Origin: Casuarina equisetifolia
Taxonomy: Eukaryota; Streptophyta; Magnoliopsida; Fagales; Casuarinaceae
NCBI GenBank assembly: GCA_028551475.1
Contig: CM052355.1
Coordinates: 20,239,580-20,303,579, forward strand
Direction of reading: 5' to 3'
Length of the DNA stretch: 64,000 nt
The notes under the pieces: model-generated
Database searches by the model: none
The model's input: only the letters and a program-made list of their open reading frames with translations
Told to the model about the DNA's origin: nothing
In this document: positions 33,221 to 44,700 of the stretch, piece after piece
How positions within the stretch are numbered: position 1 is the first letter of the stretch
How the letters are laid out: each line of letters begins with the position of its first letter
Translations under genes and position numbers: made by a program

Positions 33221-36200
33221 ATGACCTAGTCTAATATGGTTTTGCTACATTTATCTTTGATTTTGATCTTAATATTCAGTTATTATTCACTCAACAATGA
33301 CTTTAAAGAGATTGGATGAGGTTGAGTCTTAAGATGCTAGGAAATATTATAGATCTCTGTAAGTTATCTTACAAAATTGAAGCTAATTTCAAATGGTGAA
33401 AAAAATGAAGGTCTCTATTATAAGATCTTACTTAAACAACAATGTTTCTAAACTAAGGGTCTCTCAATATCTCTTGTATCTTTCACAAAGATTAAAGTAA
33501 GGTCTTTACTAACAATCCAATTTATAAAAATTTTAAATTTGAAAAAATATGTTGTGAAATACAAAAGAAGAAACAAGTATTACTGTTAGAGTTATCTCTA
33601 GAAATGTTTCTGGATGATATTAGTTGATCCAACCATAATCCTATGTTTGATGTTATAGAATAGCTTTCTAGTATTTAGATTTTTTTTAATTACCACCCTA
33701 AACTTTACTTCAATTGGAGTCCTTTTATTGCCACATTGCTCATTTATTCTTCCTAATAGAGCCTTTATACAGTTGCAATGTACATAATTTCACTTACACT
33801 CATTAAATGTCACAGGATGACCACAATTAGTAGAGAACTTATGACAACTAAATAATATAACATTTTACGTGAGTATTGGCAACTAACTAATAGCCACTAA
33901 TAACATCATTGTTTCGTGATAGTCGATATACTAATCTATATTAACATAAAAGTATATACATTATCATCTTCATTCAAGTTATCAATCACGCAAGGTGAAT
34001 GAGCTTACAATTAAATCTATCTATGTCACATCTAAAAAACCAATAATTGATAGACACGAAAAGACACAAAAGCTTCCGGTAACAAGAAAAATCTTCTCCT
34101 AGTATTCCGAGTTCAGCGAATTTAGTAGAATTGACAAATACTTAGACTAGGATACCTGTGATTACACAAGCAAAAAGAAAAATTTCAATACTGCACAGGT
34201 AGCTAAATTTCTAAGTCTCAATTCCTCTAAGAAGAAGAAGAAGATTTCCATCTCAATCCCCAAGTTGACTTCGTTTTGATTCCATTGTTCACCAACATTT
34301 ATCATTTAACAATTAGAAGAACTGGTCTAAGAGGGAAACTGACAGAAAGGACACATCGCTTCTGCGGAAAAAAATATTTTTGACAGTAGTAAGAGTCTGG
34401 TTTATATCAAAGCACGGTACATTCATAATGCGAGTATTTTCATGAACAAGATTGTTTCGTTTTTACCTGGTTCTCATTTTGTTTACTTAACCTTTTTATT
34501 CTCACTGAGCTTTGGCAAACCTTTGGCCTAGCGATGTCATATGTAGCTACGACTAAGCCGATGACCCCATGGGCGCGACAAAATAAAAGAGGGCTTTTCA
34601 CATGTGCTTAAATGTTACGTTCATGTTTCAAGGCGGCAAACTTTGATTGGAAGAACTGAAACTTTTGACAACTCTGCGGTCGTGTGAACACCGAAACGAC
34701 TTGTCCTTTCACACTTCTCTTCCAAGCTACCAACCAAATGGGAAAGGCTTTTGGTGAAGAAGACAATATACAAGAAAGTAGCGTCAGTTTTGGCTTTAAT
34801 GAAGAAAACAAAGTCAAAAATAGAAAAAGAGCATTTTCTGGATGCTTCCCTTCGGAGTTGGTCTTAAGAAAATGCAAAAATAGTCTTTACTTTGATCGTT
34901 CTGACAGCAATGAGACTGAGAGTTTAAGAAGTTTATCTAGATAATATCTTACATCAAAACCTATGGATGTGTCACATAAAGAGCCTAATCCAATCTCGAC
35001 AAGAAGACCGCCGTAGCATTTGGATCTTCCACCAAAAGAAAAGAGAGAAGGATTTGGACCCTTTCATGGGACCAGAACGACATAATAGTGAATCGCAAAA
35101 CTTCATTAAGCTTATCGTCTGGATAGGGATTTGGGATAGGCCGCTGGACGTTTAACACGAGGAGTACGACCAAGAGTCTGTAGTTTAAACGTGCGGTTTA
35201 AACAAGAGACTACCTGTTTTGAGATTATAGGCTCTTAACCTTTGTAATGGTAAACGCGTTTCTCTATCTTTTCTCTTATTGTCTGACATTATATTTGGTT
35301 TATTTTCTTTCTTGTTCTTGTTTCCTCTTTTTTTGAAAATAAGATAGGTCTGAGGCAATGACTAATGATGGCCACTGCTCCATAGCATCCGTTATCTAGA
35401 TATAAATTATAACATACCGACATCGAGAACTGCACTTGCACTGTACATAGTTAGAATTTAAGTTGCTTTACGACTATGGTAGTTTGTTCATGATGGCATC
35501 TGTTTTCCGTGACAAACGGCAAGATTTTATTAGAGAAAATGTTTAAATGTAATCAGTCTAAACCTGACTCAATTGCCTTTTATAAGAACATTATCACGGC
35601 ATGTTAGGGAATGAAGTTTTTCATGTTCCTTATTATTTAATTTCCCTAGTCAGCGCATAAATGGAAATGGGGATCAATGGATTGTGCTGGTTATGACAAA
35701 TCAGTAGCATGCCCATAAATGAACTTCATAGTGGGTTGAAGGTCGGTGCATGCGATTCATAATGCACTCAAGCACGGTCATATTTTGAGGTGATGTTAAA
35801 GATTCAGGCTATAGGGATCTATAGTCATCATGGCAAGTGTTTTGATTTGGGTAAAGATTTGGGGAGAGAATTAACAACGGTAGTTTCCTACTAATAGTCC
35901 CGGGTACTCTTTGTGTGAAAGCAATAAGAGATCAGATACTTTAGATATGGCTTTGCCTTTTCACTTCGTCATCACCACCCAAAAAGAGTTTTTTATTGTC
36001 TACATAACACGTCGAAGTTCTGGCAACGGAGCTTTTTTCTTCTTCTTTATGGTTTTAATTAGTGTGGCTATATAGTCTTCTGTTTCTTCTTTGTACGCTG
36101 ATGCGGCATTGTCTATGCATGGCATCTTAGTTTCCCCCAACTTCCATTGTTTTGTGTCCTTCTATTCCTCTTTTTTCATACCGCTGGCTTTTCTTGGTCA

Positions 36201-37645
36201 TCAATTAGGGTATTTTCCAAACCTTCACGCACACGTCGCAGGATCCACCGAAAGGGCTTGCTTGGCAGACAAAAACATTGCCTCATAAATGGGACGTGAA
36301 AAGTGGGCTAGTGCTAACTTTGATTAAAAGGTTTTCCAGAAGGCCGAAAATAGGAACTGAAAATTTTGTAGGTCAAAATACTGGGGGTGTGATACTCGCA
36401 AACTTCTTTTGTTGAATTTTCTACCCGTTTTCACAACCACGGGGTTGTCTTTTCTACTTTGTGAGTCTGGGTCGTTTCCTGTGGGCTAATGACCTTGTCA
36501 GAAAGTGGCCGAAAAGACCAACCCACTCATAGGTGTCGAACACTGACTGCCATCCATTTGTCGCAAGTACACCGTTAGATGCTTGAGGGCCCAAACATGT
36601 TGAATGGAGGACTTTGCATGAAAATGCCTCAAAAGCTGACTCTCACTTTCCTATTTGAGAATTGCATCGTGGTTCCTGCTGAAGCTTCAACAAAGGCACC
36701 CCCAGACACCTCCAAATTGTCTCTTGGAGTCGGACAGGAACGCTACAAAAAATTGGAGGCGTTAAATTTGTCCCTTTCCTTTTTTCCATTCTTCCCCCAC
36801 CCCCCTCTGCTGGCTGAAACGGTCCCGAATGACCCCTTTCTAAAATTAAGAAGAAATAAGGAGCAGATAACGAATACTCTCACCTGCCTGCAAGTTCCCT
36901 TTATCGCACTAATAGACTTTTTGACTAGTTCATGGCCTACAATCTTCTCAAACCGCAAATGAACATCGTAAGGGCATATTTCATAAAAGTAGACGAATAC
37001 TGCACCTTCAAAAGTAAAAGAAAGATTTGAAAGTTTCTCGTGAGAGTAAAAGAAGATTTGAATACGCCACTGGTTATCCCTCAGGGAAATGAAAGGGGCT
37101 AGAGCCGGGCATCCGCCTCTTTCAAGGAACCCACGAGCCAGAAACCGCTTTTACCTTTCCTTTTTTTTTTTTTTTCTGAATACATTTTAGTGGAGCAATT
37201 GCTCAGCCGTCTGGCCGTGGTGATTCATAAATTCCCACTTAACGTTTCCACAAGTCTTTGTATAAAAGACAACGTTGACGGGCCCTAAATGGGCTTCATA
37301 GCAAATATGGGGTCAATGAATGTGTCCCCAAGAAAGTAATTGAGGACAAATAAAACCATTGCAATGGAATCGAACAACTCTTTGACTATCGTATCTTATG
37401 ACTGGGTAGTGGATCTATATCTAATGAGCAAAATTTGTTCGAGCTTCTCTAGGGTAGAAAATTTGTAAGTCGGAGATGTACACAGTATATGGACCTGACA
37501 AAAGAACCAACACCAGTTCACGCCCCAAATCTTAGTTCTGCAGTGGATTTGCACAAATTTACTGTCCCTAGCTGGCCGGTGAAAACAAGACACAGAAATT
37601 CTTCCGAACAGTACATGTTAAAGTTCGAAGTAATAGAATCCTTCT
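33221..37645. other. Low-repeat 5' flank of the MATE gene
   Basis: No coding exon recognised. GC rises to the right of about 34 kb and retroelement texture disappears, marking a gene island. Visible details: GTTTAAAC twice, five bases apart, at 35,183-35,203; a run of about 20 T at 37,155-37,175; a 127-codon open frame at 36,579-36,962 with no known domain. Distal promoter elements may lie here but none can be named with confidence. Confidence 0.6.
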
Positions 37646-37649
37646 CCCC

Positions 37650-37656
37650 TATAAAG
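37650..37656 (+). promoter_or_regulatory. TATA box of the MATE gene
   Basis: CTATAAAG lies 122 bases before the ATG in a GC-richer setting. A start site about 30 bases on would fall at the beginning of the CT-rich stretch, giving a leader of roughly 90 bases. Confidence 0.7.
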
Positions 37657-37682
37657 CCCCGACCACCATCTCCTTCTTAAAT

Positions 37683-37745
37683 CCCCCCTCCCTCCCTCTC
37701 TCTCTCTTAGTGTGTCTCGCTCCCTCCCTCCCTCTCTCTCTCTAA
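37683..37745 (+). repeat. CT-rich leader (CCCT/CT repeats)
   Basis: Two runs of CCCTCCCTCCCTCTCTCT-type sequence, separated by TTAGTGTGTCTCG. Pyrimidine patches around the start site are common in plant promoters and can raise expression. No ATG occurs between here and the start at 37,772. Confidence 0.85.
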
Positions 37746-37771
37746 CACACTTCTTTTCAGAACACGCTAAA

Positions 37772-39406
37772 ATGTGCCTTCTAACTTCTCCCCTCCCCGG
37801 CAAATCCAATTCAAACCACCCTTACCTTCTCCCCATCAAAGAAGCAGAACAACGCGAGACGCTTACCAATCCATTAATCCCCAAAAGCCTGACATCACAA
37901 CAAGAACAGAAGCTACCACACAGAAAGCAGAAAACCCATCTGTCTCTCGTTTTCACAGAAGCCATTTCCGTTGCCAAAATAGCTCTCCCCATGATACTAA
38001 CAGGCCTTCTGCTTTATTCTCGCTCATTGATCTCCGTGCTCTTCCTTGGCCGACTTGGTGATCTCGCGTTAGCCGGGGGTTCCCTAGCTGTTGGCTTCGC
38101 GAACATCACGGGTTACTCGATTCTCTCCGGCCTTGCCATGGGGATGGAACCAATTTGTGGCCAAGCTTTCGGTGCCAACAAGCACACCTTACTCGGCCTC
38201 TCCTTGCAGAGAACAGTGCTTCTGCTCGCCCTTACCTCAGTTCCTATTTCTCTTCTCTGGCTAAACATGAAGAACATGCTTCTGTTTTGTGGCCAAGACG
38301 AAGCTATAGCGACAGAAGCGCAATCATATCTTCTCTATTCTCTGCCAGACCTCCTAACTCAATCGCTTCTTCACCCATTGCGCATCTATCTTCGATCGCA
38401 ATCCATAACTCTGCCTCTAACCTTTTGTGCCTCTCTTTCAATTTTGCTCCACATACCCATCAACTACCTTCTCGTTTCATACCTTAATTTAGGAATCAAA
38501 GGCATTGCTCTTTGCAGTGTTTGGACTAACTTCAATCTTGTAGGCTCTTTAGTGTTGTACATCCTTATAACCGGCCTCCATAGGAAAACTTGGGGTGGCT
38601 TTTCCTTGGAGTGCTTCAAGGAGTGGAGATCCTTATTAAATTTAGCCATCCCAAGCTGCATTTCGGTCTGTCTCGAGTGGTGGTGGTACGAGATCATGAT
38701 TTTGCTATGTGGGTTGTTGATAAATCCCAGAGCAACCGTAGCTTCCATGGGCATTCTAATCCAAACTACATCCCTCATCTATATATTCCCGTCATCGCTT
38801 AGCTTCAGTGTATCCACAAGAGTTGGTAATGAACTAGGTGCAAACCAGCCGAAAAGAGCACAGATGGCTGCCACTGTAGGCATTTCCTTCAGCTTCATAT
38901 TGGGCTTTTCAGCATTATTCTTCGCAGTTGCCGTGAGGAACAGTTGGGCAGGCATGTTTACCGACGATAAAGAGATTATGGCCTTGACATCGCTGGTTTT
39001 GCCCATAATCGGGTTCTGTGAGCTCGGAAACTGTCCGCAGACAACAGGGTGTGGAGTACTGAGAGGAACAGCAAGGCCTAAGGTTGGAGCACGTATCAAC
39101 TTGGGATGCTTCTATCTTGTGGGAACGCCAGTTGCAGTGTGGTTGGCTTTTTATGCCGGCTTCGACTTCCGGGGGCTGTGGTTGGGGCTTTTGGCGGCGC
39201 AGGGCTGGTGCGCAGTGACGATGTTGGGGGTATTGGCTCTGACAGATTGGAATTTAGAAGCCAGGAGAGCCAAGGAGCTGACCGGAGCCGTCCCCATTGA
39301 TGACAGCCAAGAGGTTGAGGACCAGAAGCCAATCAAAGCTGAAATCCAGGAAGATTTTTTAAAGTTATCGGGGGATTCAGATCAATCTCAAAACTCGCTC
39401 GTCTGA
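37772..39406 (+). CDS. DTX49: MATE efflux transporter, DETOXIFICATION 49-like
   Basis: A single uninterrupted 544-residue frame; plant members of this subgroup are usually intronless and about 500-550 long. Two MatE domains lie at about residues 68-230 and 287-450, with twelve hydrophobic segments, a polar N-tail (1-58) and an acidic C-tail (from 505). Subfamily motifs are GMEPICGQAFGA (124-135), SVCLEWWWYEI (298-308), STRVGNELGANQP (348-360) and CPQTTGCGVLRGTARP (421-436). Such proteins export organic compounds in exchange for H+ or Na+. Relatives DTX48-DTX54 act in hormone, iron and growth control at endomembranes or the plasma membrane, but the substrate here is unknown. The start is the first ATG; the frame is open upstream to 37,712, but without an ATG. 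From memory the closest Arabidopsis relative is DTX49. It is the only intact gene here. Confidence 0.93.
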   Translation: MCLLTSPLPGKSNSNHPYLLPIKEAEQRETLTNPLIPKSLTSQQEQKLPHRKQKTHLSLVFTEAISVAKIALPMILTGLLLYSRSLISVLFLGRLGDLALAGGSLAVGFANITGYSILSGLAMGMEPICGQAFGANKHTLLGLSLQRTVLLLALTSVPISLLWLNMKNMLLFCGQDEAIATEAQSYLLYSLPDLLTQSLLHPLRIYLRSQSITLPLTFCASLSILLHIPINYLLVSYLNLGIKGIALCSVWTNFNLVGSLVLYILITGLHRKTWGGFSLECFKEWRSLLNLAIPSCISVCLEWWWYEIMILLCGLLINPRATVASMGILIQTTSLIYIFPSSLSFSVSTRVGNELGANQPKRAQMAATVGISFSFILGFSALFFAVAVRNSWAGMFTDDKEIMALTSLVLPIIGFCELGNCPQTTGCGVLRGTARPKVGARINLGCFYLVGTPVAVWLAFYAGFDFRGLWLGLLAAQGWCAVTMLGVLALTDWNLEARRAKELTGAVPIDDSQEVEDQKPIKAEIQEDFLKLSGDSDQSQNSLV

Positions 39407-39410
39407 TCAG

Positions 39411-39447
39411 TCGTTCTTTTTTTCTTCTTTCTTTTCTTCTTTTTTTG
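39411..39447 (+). other. Pyrimidine-rich start of the 3' flank
   Basis: Directly after the stop the sequence is almost pure T/C (TTCTTTTTTTCTTCTTTC and so on). No canonical AATAAA was found; a weak TATTATAAAG lies near 39,650. The transcript end cannot be fixed. Confidence 0.5.
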
Positions 39448-41252
39448 GGTTATGTCCTAGGCTGTACGTGGGGGATGACTGAGGAGGAGAGGTGGGGGAT
39501 TTTGTATGGCCTCAATTTGAGGCGGAACCTGCTGCTATTTCCAACGAAGTTCATCAGACCCAGTCTAGAAAGCAATTGAATATTGTTGGAAGGAGCACTT
39601 GTAATCCCTCGAGGAGACCAATTCTGTGATATATTCTATTGAGAATTTTTGTATTATAAAGAAACTAATGTCAAACTCTTCCCGCATCCCATTGATCTTG
39701 TTTGTTTGTGAATTTGGCTTTAGGTAATAACGGAGTTGTAACTTTTTTCCAAGGAAAAGAAGAAAAGAAAAGGGAAACACATAATTTTCATCGCCATCGA
39801 AAAAATGAGTGAATACCAATCTTACGAGCTTCAAACTCGACCGCAGGAGATAGAGAAGGAATCATCGAAAGGTTAAATGACACAAGCCGCATCACAATGA
39901 ACGCCTCACACATTACAAGTTGGCAGTGCGAAATCTTGACCCAAGCAGCAATTCATTCGGGACACGTTTATGGTCCCGCACCTTCTCATAAAAAAGAAAA
40001 AGGTCTCTGGTTTTAAGGCATTCAAAAGCTGTTGTCTAAGCTCTCAATACATAAATTAATATTTAGGTTTTAAGTACTTTAAAAATCAATGGTGGAGAGC
40101 AATTTTTATGACATATCAACCAGCCCGTCATGTCATATTATGTTCCTGTTAAATTTAATTATGTCTAAATAATATACAAACGAATAAAGAGGTAGTGTAT
40201 CGTGATGCCTTTCTCCCCTACGAGAGGACGAAAGATTCTTTGTTATCTCTTTTATCAAGGGTGTCTATTCTTCGTACTTAATTTTTTAATTCCTAGTTCC
40301 AGTTTTGGGTTTTATTTCCAGTTTTTATTCATATAATTGTGCTGTCACCCAGATAATAGTTGTGAATATTAATTTTAAATATGAGATTATGGATGACCGC
40401 GCAATTAGTTGACAGGATGAAAGTTTGTCTACTTCTAAAACTAGATAAAACTTCCCCAGGATTAATTTTTAAATTCACGTCAACAAAGATGCATTAAAAA
40501 TTGGAGATTAATGTTGTTAAAAAAATAATATCGTCAAAGACATTCTAGAAATGCTATATGTATTTGAAAAACAAGTGAAGATAAAAATAGTTAGATACGC
40601 AATATAATCATATTTCTAAGATATCACGGATAACAATTCGAAGGTCCAACACCCAAAACTTTTTTTGTTTAAGGAAAATGATAATAGAAATTCTCTCTTT
40701 GACTGGCTTAGTTTAATACATGTACATAAATACATACGGACAGAACTACATAAAAGCATAGAGGATCGTTGGAATAATTGATTTTTATTGAAAAACCACA
40801 AGCTCTGTCCTTCAGAGGTTTTTCTTCGTAAAAGATGGTACATACCGGCGTTAATATAATCGAAAGGCATAGATCATATTAAAATATTAAAATCTTCCTT
40901 TTGATTCCGATATTATTCTTTACATATGCTCATGTTCTTCATCTACGCCAAATATTAAAAATACAAAAGACAATGAAGAAACAATTTTATGCCAAACAAA
41001 ATAAGGCAGTGATCCACACTTGTTAACAATACTTCGCCAGTCTCAAGCGAAAGCTTTTGGCTCAGCCATTGGCATCATATGAAGAAGACACCGCGTTTGA
41101 ATAATTATTTTGAAAAATATTTCCTAGTACATCTTCTCAATTCATATAAGAAATATATATATACATGGGATTAATTCTTCCTTTTTACCAATAATCAATT
41201 TAAACTTACCAATGTAGATGCATACTCATGCCCCGAATTATGCAACTTGCAT
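39448..41252. other. 3' intergenic DNA of the MATE gene
   Basis: AT content rises after about 40 kb. No gene, tRNA or element was recognised. Confidence 0.5.
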
Positions 41253-41257
41253 CTCAA

Positions 41258-41714
41258 TGTTACGGCAAAGGGTTGCAGAGCGCATAACTGGCTTTTCTAT
41301 GGTGTGTTCTCTCCACACTTGGTGCCCCTTGCTTCGTCGACTGCCACCTATGGTGTTGAGATCAAGACGCAAGTAAGGGGAGAGAAAATAGGAATGAATT
41401 ATATTCGATAATGGAAATTCAAAATGCAATGAAAATTCAAGCTGCCGTGGTTTATAATGGACACTCTTATTTAAACTACTCAGCCGAATCTTTCTTTAAC
41501 AAGAACTACCCTTGGTTCCTTTATTTTCCCAACTAATCTAACTACCCTTACCCCTGGCTAGTTGAACAGAATACCCGAATACCAGAGTCTCCAGAATGTT
41601 CTAACTCTAGGATATTCTCTCTTGGTTTCTGAGAGTGCCCTTCTAGCCAGGTCCGCCCCTCAAGTTAATTAGATTACCTAGCCATGTCATCCGCCTATTT
41701 GGCAGATGGTAACA
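41258..41714 (-). repeat. 457-bp solo LTR
   Basis: On the plus strand TGTTACGG...TGGTAACA, flanked by an exact 5-bp duplication CTCAA (41,253-41,257 and 41,715-41,719). Orientation is taken from the minus strand: it begins TGTTACCATCTGCC and has a TATA-like TTTAAATAAG about two thirds of the way along. No internal element DNA adjoins it. Its bases are well preserved and it may be fairly young. Confidence 0.88.
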
Positions 41715-41719
41715 CTCAA

Positions 41720-44700
41720 CTTGCAAAATTCGTGAGACAATGAGTCAACGAAAGTCATTGAGAGTCAGCCTTAAGACTCCAAAATAACTTTCCCTGATGA
41801 ATGTAGCATTTCTTTCTGGGAGTGGACCTTGATCTCAATGGACTAATCGGTTGAAAAATCGAGAGTCATTGGACTCTGAGAATCATTTTGATTCGGGAAT
41901 CAACAAAGTATTTATGCCATTATTCCATGATTTCTTTACACTGCAGCCCTCGCCGAGGAATGAGGAGTGACCGAGGCTAATCTGGTTCGATTACCAAAGT
42001 CAAAATACAATCCTGACTGAGCAAAGCAAATCCCTTCCACCGGTTTACGGACAGTTTTGTCATTTTTTTTTCACTTTTTTATCATAAAATAATATTTTCT
42101 TTAACAAATTTAGGTTAACAATGCATTAAACCTTTATTTTTGCCCATTAAGTGTTTTCCTTTCCGAAAGAGAAGTCTTGGATAGACTTGTGGTAGATAGG
42201 TTTACAAAAGCTCAGACATAATCAGAAGGATAAAGGTAATGATGTTAAGAATGGTATGAAAGAATTTTTAAATTATTTGAACTATATTTGAAAATTATAA
42301 AGATAAAGAATTTTTTATTATTAAGTCAAATTTTGAGTAGAAATAAACTTTCTGAAACATTAGAATTAAGATTTACAAGGCAATACCTCCTATGCGTGAA
42401 GCCTATTGTCTAATATGGTTTTCAAGGAAATATACATCCCCAACTCGAATTTTGTTATTCATATTGGCTGTGACAGGATGTATTAAAAATGGTACGCTAA
42501 TAATTTCATGTTACCTATATCTATTTGAGAATCTTTTTTATAATAAAGAAAAGTTTCTTACTATTGAATCAATTTTTTTGGTATAAATGAACATTTTAAC
42601 AATTAAAATACTGACACATTAAAAATCAAATTAGTTACAATTCATGAGATAACATATTGATGCCTATCTATCTTAGCCAAAAAAAGAAAAAAGAAATACA
42701 TTGATTTGGAGAAAGAAATCAGGATTAGTAGAAGCAATTAATTATATCCTTACCTTTCTATCCAAAATCATGTGGTTTTATTTCTTATGTGGAGAATTTA
42801 ATCTTTTGCACCATCTCCTTCAAGTTGTCCATCTTCTAAAACCTTTTTCTCATCATTTAATGTGTAATCCTCTTTACTATGATGCAATGACCACATCTCA
42901 ATGTTTGTAGCATGATAGAAGTCCTTCAAGGAATCCACCTTCAAGGGGTTTAGTTTCACGGTTGGCCCTTTCAATATCTTGTTGATGATGACCATGACCA
43001 GCCATTGAGAGCGAACCTATTTATAATCTCAATGTCGATAAATGAGAAAAGCTAATACAAGCACATAGTTATAGCATCCAACAACCGTTTGTAAGCCCAC
43101 TAGATGGATAGAAGGCAAAGAAGCTCATTACTCTTCAGATAGATAGGAAACTAAAATGAGGATCCTTTTCTCAAAGGCTAAAGATTCGAATTTTTACCAA
43201 AAAATACACTTAAAAAGAAAATTGTAGTCTAACTATTTCAAGCACAAATTTATGCAAACACAAAATAAAAACTATTGGAAGCAAAAGTTTTACATTGAAA
43301 TAAGACGATCCTTAGATAGTGTTTAAATACAAAAAATGTCATCTAAATTCTTGAGTACGTTTTTAGGTTAGATGTGAACTTTGTAATATTGTACCAGAAA
43401 TTAAATTATGCCATAAATTCCATTTAATTTTAGGTCCTTAAAATATATTTAGGGTGTAAGAAGTATTCATTCCACTCTATTCAATCTTAAGTTCAAGATA
43501 TGCTTAATGTAAGGGGAATGTTAAAGATGAAAGTCATTAAAGATTTCATTTTTCAGCGATATATGAGCATAATAAATGTCCTTTTTAACTCATGGGCTAG
43601 CCTTTGTATGGCATTTAAATAAAAATCAAAATCTCATGAAACCATGAGTTGGCTTTTGCGTTGGAATTTAGAGCTATTTCTAATAGAAACAAACAAGACA
43701 AGATCAAATTACAAATGTGAACACTTTGTTTCAATAAGCATTAGAGTAGGACCTTAATCTAAAAGCTTTAACACAAGCTAAATTTAGAACCAAGCCTTAA
43801 ACTTATTTTAATAAAAACAACCATAAAAAAATCAAAATACAAATGTGTACAAATTTGTTTCAAGTGGAGTTCGGGTAGGACCTTAATCTACAAGCCTTTT
43901 ACAGAGTCCACAAAAGCTTCACTGAAGCACTTAAAAAGTTAAATGCGTATTTATAACACTCAAATCAGGTGTGTCGAATCTTTTTAGAAGTAGGCTCTTT
44001 AAAAATTTCCATCATCTCATAAGAAATTAAATGGCCTTTTTTTTTCTTGAAAAGATAAGTAAATAAACGGAAAATTAAAATTCTATTATTTCTTGTTGCC
44101 AAACATCACTGCACTATCCATATATTTGATGTCATATTTATTTTCATATTTAATGTCATAATTGATGTCATAGATGTCATTTTTGTACGACTCCAGCTAA
44201 ATAAATGTATATCTATAAAGTAAGGGTTTCACTTTTTCTTTGTCAAGGTCATCTTAGAAAGCTTCATTTCATAAGAAAAAGACTCAGAAATAAATTACTC
44301 AATTTAATATAAAGTACTAATTTGTGTTCTAAGTTTTCACTTGGTGGAAACTCCATATTGTCATAGAAGTATTGAAATCATTTTCAAAACATGATTAAAT
44401 TCTGATTTGTTTAAAACGAATATATTAAGGATACTTTCAATAAGTTGTAGATTTTGAACTGGGCATATCTATTTTTATTTTTCTTACAATTAGTCAAAGA
44501 TTACAAATGCACTACCTGCCTAAAATCAATTTTTGTTTTCTTATCATTCCAAAATGAAGTAATTTTTTGACCCAAAAAAGAATCGATCAGACTTCCATAA
44601 TTGTTTTAATCTACAAGGAAGTTTCACTAAATATGTTTACATGCAAAATAATCATGTATATACTATTTAGTGAAGCAGCTTTTCTATATATAGTTAAAAC

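Noticed and set aside
34684..35155. Two short frames (86 and 62 codons) in the gene island
   Set aside because: The first lacks an ATG at its start and neither resembles a known protein; both are matched by frames on the opposite strand.
36579..36962. 127-codon open frame upstream of the MATE gene
   Set aside because: No recognisable domain, no clear promoter spacing, and a low-complexity hydrophobic composition; an overlapping frame of 71 codons exists on the other strand. Most likely chance.
37712..37771. Upstream extension of the MATE frame
   Set aside because: The frame is open but starts at GTG inside the CT-rich leader. The ATG at 37,772 fits the subfamily, whose proteins begin with Met-Cys.
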